Part shown: one piece after another, positions 7,147 through 14,781 of the stretch | Layout: each line of letters opens with the position of its first letter | Numbering within the stretch: the first letter of the stretch is position 1 | Assembly: GCA_001556125.1 (NCBI GenBank) | Contig: LSIG01000062.1 | Location: 1-20,105, forward strand | Source: Rhizobiales bacterium CCH10-E5 | GTDB taxonomy: Bacteria > Pseudomonadota > Alphaproteobacteria > Rhizobiales > Beijerinckiaceae | Reading direction: 5' to 3' | DNA: 20,105 nt | Made by a program: the position numbers and the translations under genes | The notes under the pieces: model-generated | Database searches by the model: none | Told to the model about the DNA's origin: nothing | The model's input: only the letters and a program-made list of their open reading frames with translations

Positions 7147-9273
7147 CTATTGCGGCGGCAGGACATCGAGGACCGTCGACGCATCCGGGCGCCGCGACAG
7201 GCGGCTGACCCCGGCGCCGGCCTCGGCCTTCCCCGCCTGCAAGGCCCGGCGGTAGAATCTGAGCGCGGAATCGGGGTCGGCTTTGCCGCGCAATCCCTTC
7301 TCGTAGATCCGCCCGAGGGCCAGCAGCGCATCCGACTGGTCCTGCTCGGCGGCGCGCTCGTACCAGCGCACAGCCTCGGCCAGGGAACGCTCATAGCCGA
7401 TGCCCTTCTCCAGCATCTCCCCCTTCCAGGCCATGGCGGTGGCGTCGCCCTGCGCCACGTCCAGCTCGACGAGGCGCCGGCCCTCGGGGATATTTTTCCT
7501 GATCCCGATGCCGTTGAGGTTGTAGTAGGCCAGCAGCCGGATCGACTCCCGGTCGCCTTCCTTCACGAGCGCTTCGAGCAATGCCAAGCCGGCGGCCTTG
7601 TCGAGGCCGCGCGCCTTGCCGGCGATGGCCATCCGCGCGCAGTGATAGCGGCCGAGCGTCGTCGTCATCTGGCAGAAGATCCCGGCCGCCGCCGTCTCGT
7701 CCTGCGCGACGCCGAACCCGTCCTGCAGTGCCATCCCCTGCTGGAAGAGTGCATCGGTGCTCCCCAATTCGGCGCCCTTGCGGAAATGGGCATAGGCCGC
7801 TGCGGGGTCGCGGAGCTCGCTCGGGCCGTATCTCATCAGCCAGCCGATCCGCGCATGGGCTTCGGCGTTTCCCGCGTCCGCCGCCTTGCGGTACCATCGC
7901 AGAGCATCGGCATAGTCCTGGCTCCCGTCGAGGCCTGCGGCGCAGATATAGCCCATGTTGAAATATGCGACGGGCGAGCCGTGCTCGGCCGCCTGCTTGG
8001 TCAGCCGCACGCCTTCCGCGATGTCCTTCTCGACATTCGTCCCGGTGATGAGCAGGTTCCCGAGCTCGGCGATCGCCGTGAGGTGGCCGGCGGCCGCGGC
8101 CTTCCTGACGAGGCGTACCGCGACCGCCTTGTCCTTCTCCGCGGCATACCCGGCGAAAATCGCGGCAGCGCAGTTGTAATTCGCTCTCGCGGTGTCGAGG
8201 CCGCAAAACAGCGCCGCCGCCGCCGCCCGGTCGCGCGTGGGCGCCTCGTCGTTGTAGAGGCGGATCGCGAGGCTCTCCTGCGCCGACGGATCGCCCTTTT
8301 CCGCGCCGAGCCGGTAGAGCCGCAGCGCCTCGGCCGGGTCCGGTCTGCCGTCGAGCCCCGCAACTGCGATATCTCCCATGCGCTGGTAGGCGGCGGCATA
8401 GCCCGCGGCAGCGGACTTGCCGTACCACTCGAAGGCCGCTCGCGGATCCTTCGGGCCGCCGACCCCGCGGATCGCCAGCGCGCCGAGGTCGAAAAGGGCG
8501 GCCGAATGGCCCTGCTCCGCCGCCAGGCGCAAGAGCTTCACCGCATCGTCGACGTCGTTCGCCCCGGCCGGCGCGTTGAGGAGGTGTTCGGCCAGGGCGA
8601 CGCGCGCGTCGGCGTTTCCCTGGTCGGACAGCCGCCGCAGCATGACGACGCCATCGGACGCCGTCTTCCCGGGGACGGCGCCTTGAAGCAGCAGCTTGCC
8701 GCATTGCAGGTCGCCGGAAGCGCGCCCGAGACTGCAGTACAGTGCGGCAGCCGCCGCGATGTCCTTCGCAACGCCGCGCCCCTTGAGCAGCGCGTTTGCG
8801 TAGAGCAACGTCGCGTTGCGATCGTTGAGTTCCGTGCCGCGCCGGTAGTGCTCGGCTGCCTCCTTCAGGCCCTCCGCACCGCGTCCTTCGTTCTCCAGGA
8901 TCCAGCCGAGGTCCCTGAAGGAGGGCGGATAGTTCGCCCGGACCGCCCGCTCGATCCAGCTTCGGCCCTCCGCGCGCGATTTCAGCTCGAAGAACAGGAG
9001 GTAGCCGAGTTCGCCCTGCGCCGCGACATGGCCCTTCTCTGCCGCCTTCCGCAGCCAGACGGCCGCCTCCTGACGCGTCCCCGTGTCGTCACGCAGGAGC
9101 GTCCCGAGCATGTACTGGGCCAGCATGTCGTCCTGCTCGGCGAGGGGTTTCGCCAGCCACAGCGCTGCCCCGCGGTCGCCGCGTCCGAAAGCTGCGACCA
9201 GATCGTCGCGAGGGCTGGCCGCCGCTGGGACGGCGAGGCCGAGCAGCACGAGAAGGAGGACTACGTGGCGCAT
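7147..9273 (-). CDS. Exported Sel1-repeat (TPR-like) protein with three cysteine-pair super-repeats
   Basis: 708 residues. The ATG at 9273 gives a clean signal peptide (hydrophobic 3-18, cleavage likely after A-A-A-S near 20) and has a GGGCGAGA ribosome site; a further-upstream start would bury that signal. From about 50 to 685 it is nearly all Sel1-type repeats of about 36 residues (A-x-x-x-L-G ... A-x-x-W-Y-R-K-A-A-x-x-G), forming a helical solenoid that usually acts as a protein-binding scaffold. Unusually, Cys pairs occur at 180/191, 357/368 and 534/545, exactly 177 residues apart, each C-x10-C, probably disulfides in the periplasm. It lies upstream of the kinase gene on the same strand with a 180-base gap that shows no gene, so it probably has its own promoter. 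A partner in the envelope is likely but unknown. Confidence 0.93.
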   Translation of the reverse strand: MRHVVLLLVLLGLAVPAAASPRDDLVAAFGRGDRGAALWLAKPLAEQDDMLAQYMLGTLLRDDTGTRQEAAVWLRKAAEKGHVAAQGELGYLLFFELKSRAEGRSWIERAVRANYPPSFRDLGWILENEGRGAEGLKEAAEHYRRGTELNDRNATLLYANALLKGRGVAKDIAAAAALYCSLGRASGDLQCGKLLLQGAVPGKTASDGVVMLRRLSDQGNADARVALAEHLLNAPAGANDVDDAVKLLRLAAEQGHSAALFDLGALAIRGVGGPKDPRAAFEWYGKSAAAGYAAAYQRMGDIAVAGLDGRPDPAEALRLYRLGAEKGDPSAQESLAIRLYNDEAPTRDRAAAAALFCGLDTARANYNCAAAIFAGYAAEKDKAVAVRLVRKAAAAGHLTAIAELGNLLITGTNVEKDIAEGVRLTKQAAEHGSPVAYFNMGYICAAGLDGSQDYADALRWYRKAADAGNAEAHARIGWLMRYGPSELRDPAAAYAHFRKGAELGSTDALFQQGMALQDGFGVAQDETAAAGIFCQMTTTLGRYHCARMAIAGKARGLDKAAGLALLEALVKEGDRESIRLLAYYNLNGIGIRKNIPEGRRLVELDVAQGDATAMAWKGEMLEKGIGYERSLAEAVRWYERAAEQDQSDALLALGRIYEKGLRGKADPDSALRFYRRALQAGKAEAGAGVSRLSRRPDASTVLDVLPPQ
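7219..8811 (-). repeat. Three 177-residue (531-bp) super-repeats inside the Sel1 protein gene
   Basis: Units cover about residues 155-331, 332-508 and 509-685. Each opens with an A-A-A-x-x-x-C-x10-C Sel1 unit and is followed by about four ordinary Sel1 units. The first Cys codons lie at 8736, 8205 and 7674, exactly 531 bases apart. The proteins have diverged (Y-C-S-L-G, F-C-G-L-D, F-C-Q-M-T), so the triplication is old; the equal spacing shows no indel has been tolerated. Confidence 0.8.
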
Positions 9274-9758
9274 GGGATCTCGCCCGGTCGCGGTTCCGGC
9301 AGCCCGCTCATCGTGAGCCCCACGAACCGGACGCACATCTCGCTCTCCTTCATCCCGTGGCCGACGGCGAAGCTGGCCATCACGCCAACAGCAAAGGCTT
9401 CACGGTGATGAGCCTTCGTTCTCCCTTAATGTGACGGCTCCCGCTCTCTTTGTGTAGCGGCCGAACGTCCCGTCTGCTCGGCCTCCATGGACATTGGTCT
9501 TAGGACCGTTGAGCGCAAGGAACTTCCATCATATCCGATACATGCCCGCGCTCGTCGTCCAAGCGCTCCTCGCGCGCAACCTCGGCGTCTGCGCGCGAGG
9601 AGCGGATGAACGACCAGCGCCGACGTGAAGGAGGCGCCCCGCTCGTCAGCAGGCCGGGCGGCGCAACTCGGCGCAAGGCCCGGCAATTCCGTCAAGCCCG
9701 GCACGCAAGCAGGATCGACGCCGTGCGATCCGCACATCACTGCCAACAGGAGCGTTCG
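9274..9758. other. 485-base divergent intergenic region without a convincing gene
   Basis: The region separates the divergent genes at 9273 and 9759, so promoters for both should lie here. A possible sigma70-type pair for the plus strand is TTGAGC (9509-9514) and TATCCG (9532-9537) with 17 bases between, but the -10 match is poor. The open frames here are Arg-rich and lack ribosome sites or signal peptides. A 15-bp perfect palindrome lies at 9564-9604 (separate entry). Confidence 0.6.
9564..9604. repeat. 15-bp perfect inverted repeat, hairpin-forming
   Basis: CGCTCCTCGCGCGCA (9564-9578) and TGCGCGCGAGGAGCG (9590-9604) are perfect reverse complements around an 11-base loop. It lies 154 bases before the ATG at 9759 with no T-run on either side, so it is not a typical intrinsic terminator. 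It could be a leader RNA hairpin, a protein-binding dyad, or the end of a small RNA gene. Confidence 0.75.
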
Positions 9759-10187
9759 ATGCGACGTCGTTGCGCCTATGTCTTGCTCGTGGCTTCGACC
9801 TTGTTCGTTCCGGCCTTGCCTGCCGGCGCCGAGCCCCGCGCGCCGCTAGCCGCCGGCGGCTGCTGGATGGTGCTGCCCAAGGGCGAGAAGCCCGAACGCG
9901 GCAATGCGGCCGAAGTCTTGTGCCTCCGCCGGGACGGCTATGGCCGTGTCCGCGAAAGCTCCTTCTACGGCGATGTCGCCGGCTGCGGCCGGGTGACCTA
10001 CCGCACGAGCAACGGCCCGACCCTGGTCGAGATCGACTTCAGCGCCTGCACCAACGGCGCGCCGAACCACAGCCTGCTTTGCGCGAGCGGCTCCGGGCGC
10101 AACCCTGTGCCCTGTCTCCAGAGGGTGCCCGGCGACGACGAGCCGGTGGAGATGGAGCTTTATCCGCTGGAAGGACCAGGCTCGTGA
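9759..10187 (+). CDS. Small exported protein with six cysteines, unknown function
   Basis: 142 residues. The ATG at 9759 has AGGAG six bases upstream and begins a good signal peptide (M-R-R-R-C then a hydrophobic core, A-G-A cleavage near 24); the longer open frame from 9606 would add an Arg-rich leader and is rejected. The mature part is about 118 residues with exactly six Cys (35, 55, 76, 97, 108, 119), suggesting three disulfides in a compact periplasmic or secreted fold. No catalytic motif or family is recognised. Its stop overlaps the next gene's GTG start (GTGA at 10184-10187), so the two are co-translated. First gene of a five-gene plus-strand operon. Confidence 0.85.
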   Translation: MRRRCAYVLLVASTLFVPALPAGAEPRAPLAAGGCWMVLPKGEKPERGNAAEVLCLRRDGYGRVRESSFYGDVAGCGRVTYRTSNGPTLVEIDFSACTNGAPNHSLLCASGSGRNPVPCLQRVPGDDEPVEMELYPLEGPGS

Positions 10188-10642
10188 GACTCGCTCCCCG
10201 TCTCGCCGCCGTGCTCGGCCCGCTGCTCCTGCAGCCTGTCCCGGTGCACGCTTCCGATTGCCCGGAGGGCAGGGCCCGGCCGCTTCCGGTGAAGGCCCCG
10301 ATCGAACACCGGTTCGGGCACCGCCTGCATCCCGTCATCGGCATGGCGGTCTTCCAGCCGAACATGGTCTTCCGCACTCTCAGCGGCCAGGCCGTGGTGA
10401 CGGTGCGAGGCGGCCGGGTCGAGCCCGTCGAAGCCACGCGGATCGGCCGCTTCGTCCGGGTCCGGCAGCGCGACGGGAGCGAGCTGCGTTACGGTCCGCT
10501 GTCGCAGCTCCGCGTCCGTGCCGGACGCTGCGTCGCGGCCGGCGCGAGACTGGGCCGCACGACCTCGTCGCCCTTCACGCTCGCCCTGCGGCGAAACGAG
10601 CGATGGATCGATCCTGCGCCCTTGATGGGAGAGGCCCGGTGA
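10184..10642 (+). CDS. Exported degenerate LytM/M23-like protein (metal ligands lost)
   Basis: 152 residues from the GTG at 10184, preceded by GGAAGG and overlapping the previous stop by four bases. A signal peptide spans about 1-24 (V-H-A-S-D). The rest follows an M23/LytM domain in order: F-G-H-R-L-H-P-V-I-G (44-53), a G-x-A-V-V-T-V strand with G-G-R-V-E, R-Y-G-P-L-S-Q-L (102-109), V-R-A-G-R-C-V-A-A-G-A-R-L-G (111-124) and a final W-I-D-P-A-P-L-M. Where active enzymes have H-x-G-x-D it reads Q-P-N-M-V (58-62), Y-x-H-L reads Y-G-P-L, and H-x-H reads about P-F-T, so zinc binding and endopeptidase activity should be absent. Degenerate LytM proteins such as EnvC and NlpD activate amidases instead. 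That role here is inference, and the family assignment is by eye. Confidence 0.8.
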   Translation: MRLAPRLAAVLGPLLLQPVPVHASDCPEGRARPLPVKAPIEHRFGHRLHPVIGMAVFQPNMVFRTLSGQAVVTVRGGRVEPVEATRIGRFVRVRQRDGSELRYGPLSQLRVRAGRCVAAGARLGRTTSSPFTLALRRNERWIDPAPLMGEAR

Positions 10643-10758
10643 CCTCCCGCGTCGGCGGAATTGCCAGCCAAGAGGAGGCAATGCACGGCAAGCCGGCGCA
10701 ATGGCGCGGCGGGCCCGATCCGGAGCAGAAAGTCTCGATCCGCAGTTCGAGGGACCTC

Positions 10759-11250
10759 ATGCAAACACGCCGCTTCCTGTTGTCCCTGCTGAGCCTGCCG
10801 CTGCTGTCCTCGGTTGCCGCGGCGGAGGCGACGTGCGGTCCGCGTGGCGGCGCACTGATCGTCCGGCCGCGCCGGCCGGCGCAGCCGCTCTCGGCGCAGC
10901 TCGATGCGCTCGGCCCGCTGGTCCATGACGCGACGCTCGGGCTCGCCTTGCAGCGAGCCTGGAGCTGCTTCACGCCGGAGGAGGCCGTGCGAATGCGCTC
11001 GGCACTTGCCTGGGCGCGGGACGCGGTATCCCGGCCTGGCTTCGGCGAGATCAGGCCGGCGGTGCTGAACACGGCCCGGAGGCGGGGCAAGGAAGCGGCC
11101 GCGCGGCTGGTGGCGAAGGGCGCCGGCAGCGAGGAGGCACGCGTCATGCAGGCCTCGTTGCGCTATGTTTTCGCGAGGGAAGAGTTCGGGGGGACGAGCG
11201 CCCGTCGGATCTGTGACGGCGATCGCTCGATCAGGGGGAATTCACGATGA
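10759..11250 (+). CDS. Exported helical protein of unknown function
   Basis: 163 residues from the ATG at 10759, chosen because GAGGGA lies seven bases upstream and a signal peptide starts at once (M-Q-T-R-R-F-L-L, hydrophobic core, A-A-A cleavage near 21-23). The twin Arg before F-L-L is weakly Tat-like. Two other in-frame starts exist: ATG 10681 with a very close AGGAGG (189 residues), and GTG 10639 overlapping the previous stop (203 residues), which would match the overlap style of the operon. The mature protein has Cys at 26, 70 and 152 and mostly amphipathic helices. No family is recognised. Its stop overlaps the next start by four bases (ATGA at 11247). Confidence 0.8.
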   Translation: MQTRRFLLSLLSLPLLSSVAAAEATCGPRGGALIVRPRRPAQPLSAQLDALGPLVHDATLGLALQRAWSCFTPEEAVRMRSALAWARDAVSRPGFGEIRPAVLNTARRRGKEAAARLVAKGAGSEEARVMQASLRYVFAREEFGGTSARRICDGDRSIRGNSR

Positions 11251-11879
11251 CAGGACAGACGGTCGCCGAAGGCGGCGGGACCTTCAGGGATGCTTTCGAC
11301 GGTTCGCTCGAGCGGCCCACCAAGCCGTTGAAAATCGCGATGTTCCTCGCCCTCGGCGCCTTCGCCGCCGTCGCGGCGATCTACCTCATGTTCGCGTTCG
11401 TGCCGCAAAACGGGCTCCCGGCGATCCACGAATGGTGGGCCGGGCTCGGAACACGGTCCTTGCGGGGCGAATCCGCTGCCTTCTCTTCGATCGTGATGGG
11501 CGCGGTCGCGACGATTGTCGTCGCCTTATTCGCAGCCTTCACGCTGACGGAGGCCATTGCGGATCTGCGCAAGGAAAGGCCGTTGCGGCGCCTCGGCCGG
11601 GAGCTCGTCGTCATTCGCGAGCTGACGCAAGACGGCGTCGGCTATCGGGAGGGCGACATCAAGACCGTGCACGTGCCCTGGGCGCAGGTGCAGGAGCTGC
11701 GCTCGATGGATCTGCCGGCCTTCGAGGGCAAGCTCTTCTTCGTCATCGAGCTGAAGAGCCCGATCCACGAACGCGGTCGTCTCGTCTTCTGGGACGGGCA
11801 GGATCGTCACAACAGCATCGCCGGTCGTCTCCGCGAACGCCTGGCGACGTACCGCGCCGCGCAAGCCGCCGCCGGCTGA
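11247..11879 (+). CDS. Two-TM membrane protein with PH-like cytoplasmic domain
   Basis: 210 residues; the ATG at 11247 overlaps the previous stop and has GGGGGA upstream. TM helices span about 28-52 and 80-104, with a short loop rich in Trp and Gly between them. The C-terminal 105 residues are predicted mainly beta, beginning R-E-L-V-V-I-R-E-L and containing V-P-W-A-Q-V-Q-E-L (143-151) and F-F-V-I-E-L. The V-P-W-x-x-V strand is typical of small bacterial PH-like domains that follow TM hairpins. The same arrangement occurs twice in the product at 15487-16614, so the two genes are probably paralogous. Role unknown; perhaps a membrane platform for the exported products of the operon (inference). 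Confidence 0.85.
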   Translation: MTGQTVAEGGGTFRDAFDGSLERPTKPLKIAMFLALGAFAAVAAIYLMFAFVPQNGLPAIHEWWAGLGTRSLRGESAAFSSIVMGAVATIVVALFAAFTLTEAIADLRKERPLRRLGRELVVIRELTQDGVGYREGDIKTVHVPWAQVQELRSMDLPAFEGKLFFVIELKSPIHERGRLVFWDGQDRHNSIAGRLRERLATYRAAQAAAG

Positions 11880-11896
11880 AGAGAAGGAGGGGACCG

Positions 11897-14182
11897 ATGC
11901 GGAAGTTGAATGCCTTTCCCTGTTTCGTGCTGTGCGGCCCCTTCCAAGGTTACGGCCCGGCACTGCCTGCCTTCGGTCGCTTCGAGCGGATCGAGTGGCC
12001 GATGTATTCCCGGGGAGATTTCACGCGGCCGCTCCGCTTCACCGGAATGCTGGACCTCGATGGACCACACGCGCTGGCATATCTCCACGATTCCGAATGG
12101 GCCGTGGTCCAGATCGATCGGGACGATCCTTGCGACTGGGTTAAGCGCGAGGACGGGACGGTCGAGCCCGGTCTGGTCTGTTTTGCCTCCGGTTTCGTGC
12201 TGTTCCGCGGTCCGCGCCGGACCGCGCTCAACATATTCACCGCTTACAAGAGCGGCATGCCCTTGAAGACGCCCCTGTCGGCGTTCCAGGATCGCACCGG
12301 CGTCGCCTCCGCCGGCGATTTCGGCGTGGCGATCGCGGGCGATGAAGGCTTCGCGCGCGCTGGCTTCTGCGGCGTCGCCCAGGCAGGAATGGCGGAGCGG
12401 CGCGGGAGTTCTGATATTTTCGCAGAGGTCGACTGGTCCGGATACTGGGCCTTTGGCGTGGCTCTGGCCGGCGTGCGTGGTAATGCGTCCGCCGGCAGGG
12501 AAGGGATTGCCGTGGTTGAGAGTGGCGGCCATGCGCGGGCGGCACATAGCGGTGTGGCGATCGCCCGCCGACATCCCCGCAAAATCGGCATCGCTCGTGG
12601 CCACTTCGGCAAATTCAGCGTCGTCGAGGCCGGCGGCAGCGGCATCGCCATCTCGCAGGCGAGTGAAGGGTCCGTGACCGTTGAGGCCCAAGGCGTCGCC
12701 GTGGCGACCGAGAGCACGCGCTGGCTGGCGGTCGGCCGTGGCGGGATCGGCGTGGCGCAGGGGGATGTGGAGCAGCTGGACATCGCCGACGATGCGCTCG
12801 TCGTCGCGGCGGGATTGGAAAGCGCGATCCGTTTCCGTCTGGGCCGTCGAGCGACGCTGATCATGCGTCACCGGCGGACAGAGGGCGTTGTCAGAGTGTT
12901 CACGACCTGCGGCGGAAACCTTGAGCCCAAGGTCTATAGCTATTGGGACGACGAGCTCCACGAGGAGTCCACCGACCGACTCGGTTCCGTCGATATCGAG
13001 CCGTGGGAGTCTGAGAAAGACGACGCGGTGTCTCTTTCCAAGTCTCCCGCCCCGGCTTTTCCCTCGGGCTTGCCGTGGTGGGTCGCCGCCCGGAACCACG
13101 ATCCGGAGGCCGAAATCCTGCAAGAGCCGATACGAGAGGGAGAGATCGTCGTTCTGTGCGGCAATATTCCAGCAGCGGAGCTGGCGGCGGGGCGTAAGGA
13201 CGGGAAATTGTGGCTCGGCGCCCTCATGGGCCAGGGCGATCTGCCGCTGAGCGATGGGGCACAATGCTGTCTGGTCAGGGTTGAGGGCGAGCATGCGCTC
13301 GGGCAGGGACGCGGCGAAATGGTCGGCTTCCGACAGGGGACGGCACTCTATCGCGGCACCCTGCGTGGCGCGGTCGCCTCGCTCCGCGCCGTTGGCGCCG
13401 ACAAGGTGCTCGACGGCCATATCGCGCTGGCCGGGCCTGGCGGCGTCGCGCGTGTCGCGTCGCGGATGGACCCCGTGCCGCTGCCGCCTCCGCATCCCGC
13501 CGACATCGAGGAGCGCTATTACGGGACCCCGTCCAACCTTCTGCGCGGCGACCGCACCATCGGCCGCTATCCCTCCCTCGCCGTGGCCGGAGACGAGGGT
13601 TTCGCCATCTGCGACGGCGAGGCCCATGCCGGGGATCGCGGCGTGGCCTGTGCGCGCGGCCTGGGCGTCGCGCGAGCCGGGGCCAATGGCCTCGCCCTCT
13701 GCGAGAACGGCCGCGCGATCGCCGGCGAGTCCGGGATCGCCTTGAGTGTTCCTCTGACCTACCCCGGTGAACTTGACCACGGTGGACAGGCTGTCGCGGG
13801 CGAGCATGGCATCGCGATTGCGGAGTGGAACGGTACGACCGCGATAGCCGGCGAGAGCGGCATCGCCATCGCCAGGGGACCATCGGGGGGCCAGGCTCGG
13901 GCGGGGGACTTGGGTGTCGCCATCGGCGCGGGGGGCGAGCAGGTCGCGGTCCATGGTGGCGGGCATGCGGTCGTCGTCGCAAAGCGGGGGCGGGTCAGCG
14001 GCTTTGACGGCGCGTTGCTCGTCGCCTGGGACGAAGCGACGAAGCGCTGGGTTCACGGCTTGGTCGGGCGGGACGGCATCGAGCCCGGTGTCGCCTATGT
14101 CGCCCGCAACGGCCGCTTCGAGCCCTGGACGAGCCCGGTGCTTGTGGAATTCCGCCACAAGCACCGACGAAGGCCGCGCTGA
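11897..14182 (+). CDS. 761-residue protein with two blocks of A-x-A-G-x-x-G-x octapeptide repeats
   Basis: The ATG at 11897 follows a strong AAGGAGGGG site and the previous stop by 17 bases; upstream in-frame sequence belongs to other genes. There is no signal peptide or TM helix. Residues 1-130 form an N-terminal domain. Residues 134-310 hold octads such as G-V-A-S-A-G-D-F and G-V-A-I-A-G-D-E, interrupted by 165-186. Residues about 395-525 form a spacer domain, and 560-700 hold a second octad block ending in a F-D-G-A-L-L-V-A-W-D strand and D-G-I-E-P-G-V-A-Y. Such repeats should fold as a regular beta-solenoid, and similar A-T-A-G-x-x-G proteins are known in phages and bacteria, mostly uncharacterised. 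It closes the five-gene operon. Structural or binding role is inference; no enzyme motif seen. Confidence 0.88.
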   Translation: MRKLNAFPCFVLCGPFQGYGPALPAFGRFERIEWPMYSRGDFTRPLRFTGMLDLDGPHALAYLHDSEWAVVQIDRDDPCDWVKREDGTVEPGLVCFASGFVLFRGPRRTALNIFTAYKSGMPLKTPLSAFQDRTGVASAGDFGVAIAGDEGFARAGFCGVAQAGMAERRGSSDIFAEVDWSGYWAFGVALAGVRGNASAGREGIAVVESGGHARAAHSGVAIARRHPRKIGIARGHFGKFSVVEAGGSGIAISQASEGSVTVEAQGVAVATESTRWLAVGRGGIGVAQGDVEQLDIADDALVVAAGLESAIRFRLGRRATLIMRHRRTEGVVRVFTTCGGNLEPKVYSYWDDELHEESTDRLGSVDIEPWESEKDDAVSLSKSPAPAFPSGLPWWVAARNHDPEAEILQEPIREGEIVVLCGNIPAAELAAGRKDGKLWLGALMGQGDLPLSDGAQCCLVRVEGEHALGQGRGEMVGFRQGTALYRGTLRGAVASLRAVGADKVLDGHIALAGPGGVARVASRMDPVPLPPPHPADIEERYYGTPSNLLRGDRTIGRYPSLAVAGDEGFAICDGEAHAGDRGVACARGLGVARAGANGLALCENGRAIAGESGIALSVPLTYPGELDHGGQAVAGEHGIAIAEWNGTTAIAGESGIAIARGPSGGQARAGDLGVAIGAGGEQVAVHGGGHAVVVAKRGRVSGFDGALLVAWDEATKRWVHGLVGRDGIEPGVAYVARNGRFEPWTSPVLVEFRHKHRRRPR

Positions 14183-14255
14183 GCGCCGGCATCCATCGGC
14201 AAGGCCGGGCAAGTCGGTGCAATACCGCGGCCGCCGGGTCGCGGCTATCCCTTCG

Positions 14256-14277
14256 TCCATCGGATCGCCCCGATGGA
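14256..14277 (+). promoter_or_regulatory. Hairpin beside the ribosome site of the gene at 14292
   Basis: TCCATCGG (14256-14263) and CCGATGGA (14270-14277) are exact reverse complements around a six-base loop. The GGAG ribosome site (14280-14283) begins three bases later. There is no T-run, so a classical terminator is unlikely; an RNA hairpin affecting translation or a processing site after the operon is possible. Confidence 0.35.
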
Positions 14278-14291
14278 ACGGAGACTGAGCC

Positions 14292-14753
14292 ATGAAGAAA
14301 CACCTCGCCCTCGCCGCCTTCGTCCTGCTCGCCGCGACCGGCGCGCAGGCCCAGCAGAGCCAGCAGAAGGTCGCCGTCAAGAACCGCGACATGATCGTCG
14401 CCATCACCAGCGGGCAGCTGGAGGACAAAATCGTCGGCAAGCCCGAAATCTTCCAGCGGAGCAACATCGCCTACGCCATCGGCATGACGCGCAGCCTGCA
14501 CCGGGCCTGCACCATCCTCTCGGCCGAGGACGGCGCGCGGCTGGAACGGCTCGAGCGGGCCTACCGGACGAGGAAGGCAAGCAACGAGATCGACGCGGCG
14601 ATGCAGGCCATGGTGCTGGGCGAACTCGACAACGGCGCCTCCGACACGGCCGCCCTGCTCGGCCGCTACGACTGCGCGGCGCTGGAGCGCGCCAAGCTGA
14701 CCGGCCCGCTGCTCGCCTTCTGGAACAAATATCTCACCCGGCTCGCCGGGTGA
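14292..14753 (+). CDS. Small exported helical protein, unknown function
   Basis: 153 residues from the ATG at 14292, with GGAG upstream. A textbook signal peptide occupies 1-20 (M-K-K-H, hydrophobic core, A-Q-A cleavage). The mature part is strongly helical and charged, with a single Cys pair (73 and 128) that could form a disulfide. No known motif is visible. It is 109 bases after the octad-repeat gene and 28 bases before the next exported protein, so it probably heads a two-gene unit or continues the operon. G/C-ending codons throughout support it being real. Confidence 0.85.
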   Translation: MKKHLALAAFVLLAATGAQAQQSQQKVAVKNRDMIVAITSGQLEDKIVGKPEIFQRSNIAYAIGMTRSLHRACTILSAEDGARLERLERAYRTRKASNEIDAAMQAMVLGELDNGASDTAALLGRYDCAALERAKLTGPLLAFWNKYLTRLAG

Positions 14754-14781
14754 GCCGCCGACACCGCAAGAGGAGGTTCCC

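Noticed and set aside
7150..9408. 752-residue open frame antisense to the Sel1 gene
   Set aside because: A shadow of the Sel1 repeats; no domain, no ribosome site, Arg/Gln-rich composition, and it begins and ends with no relation to neighbours.
9519..9545. EcfG-type promoter starting at GGAAC (9519-9523)
   Set aside because: The required CGTT-like -10 element is not found 16-19 bases downstream.
9426..9746. 106-residue minus-strand open frame in the divergent gap
   Set aside because: Non-ATG start, no ribosome site, Arg/Cys-rich composition, and it crosses the 15-bp palindrome.
12299..13990. CRISPR array or DNA-level tandem repeats
   Set aside because: The periodicity is in the protein (octads); the underlying bases vary too much and the frame is open throughout.
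11807..14467. 886-residue open frame antisense to the octad-repeat gene
   Set aside because: Gly/Ala-rich repeats in GC-rich DNA keep the opposite strand open. It crosses several genes, lacks a ribosome site and reads as low-complexity sequence, while the plus strand has a good start and period-8 repeats.
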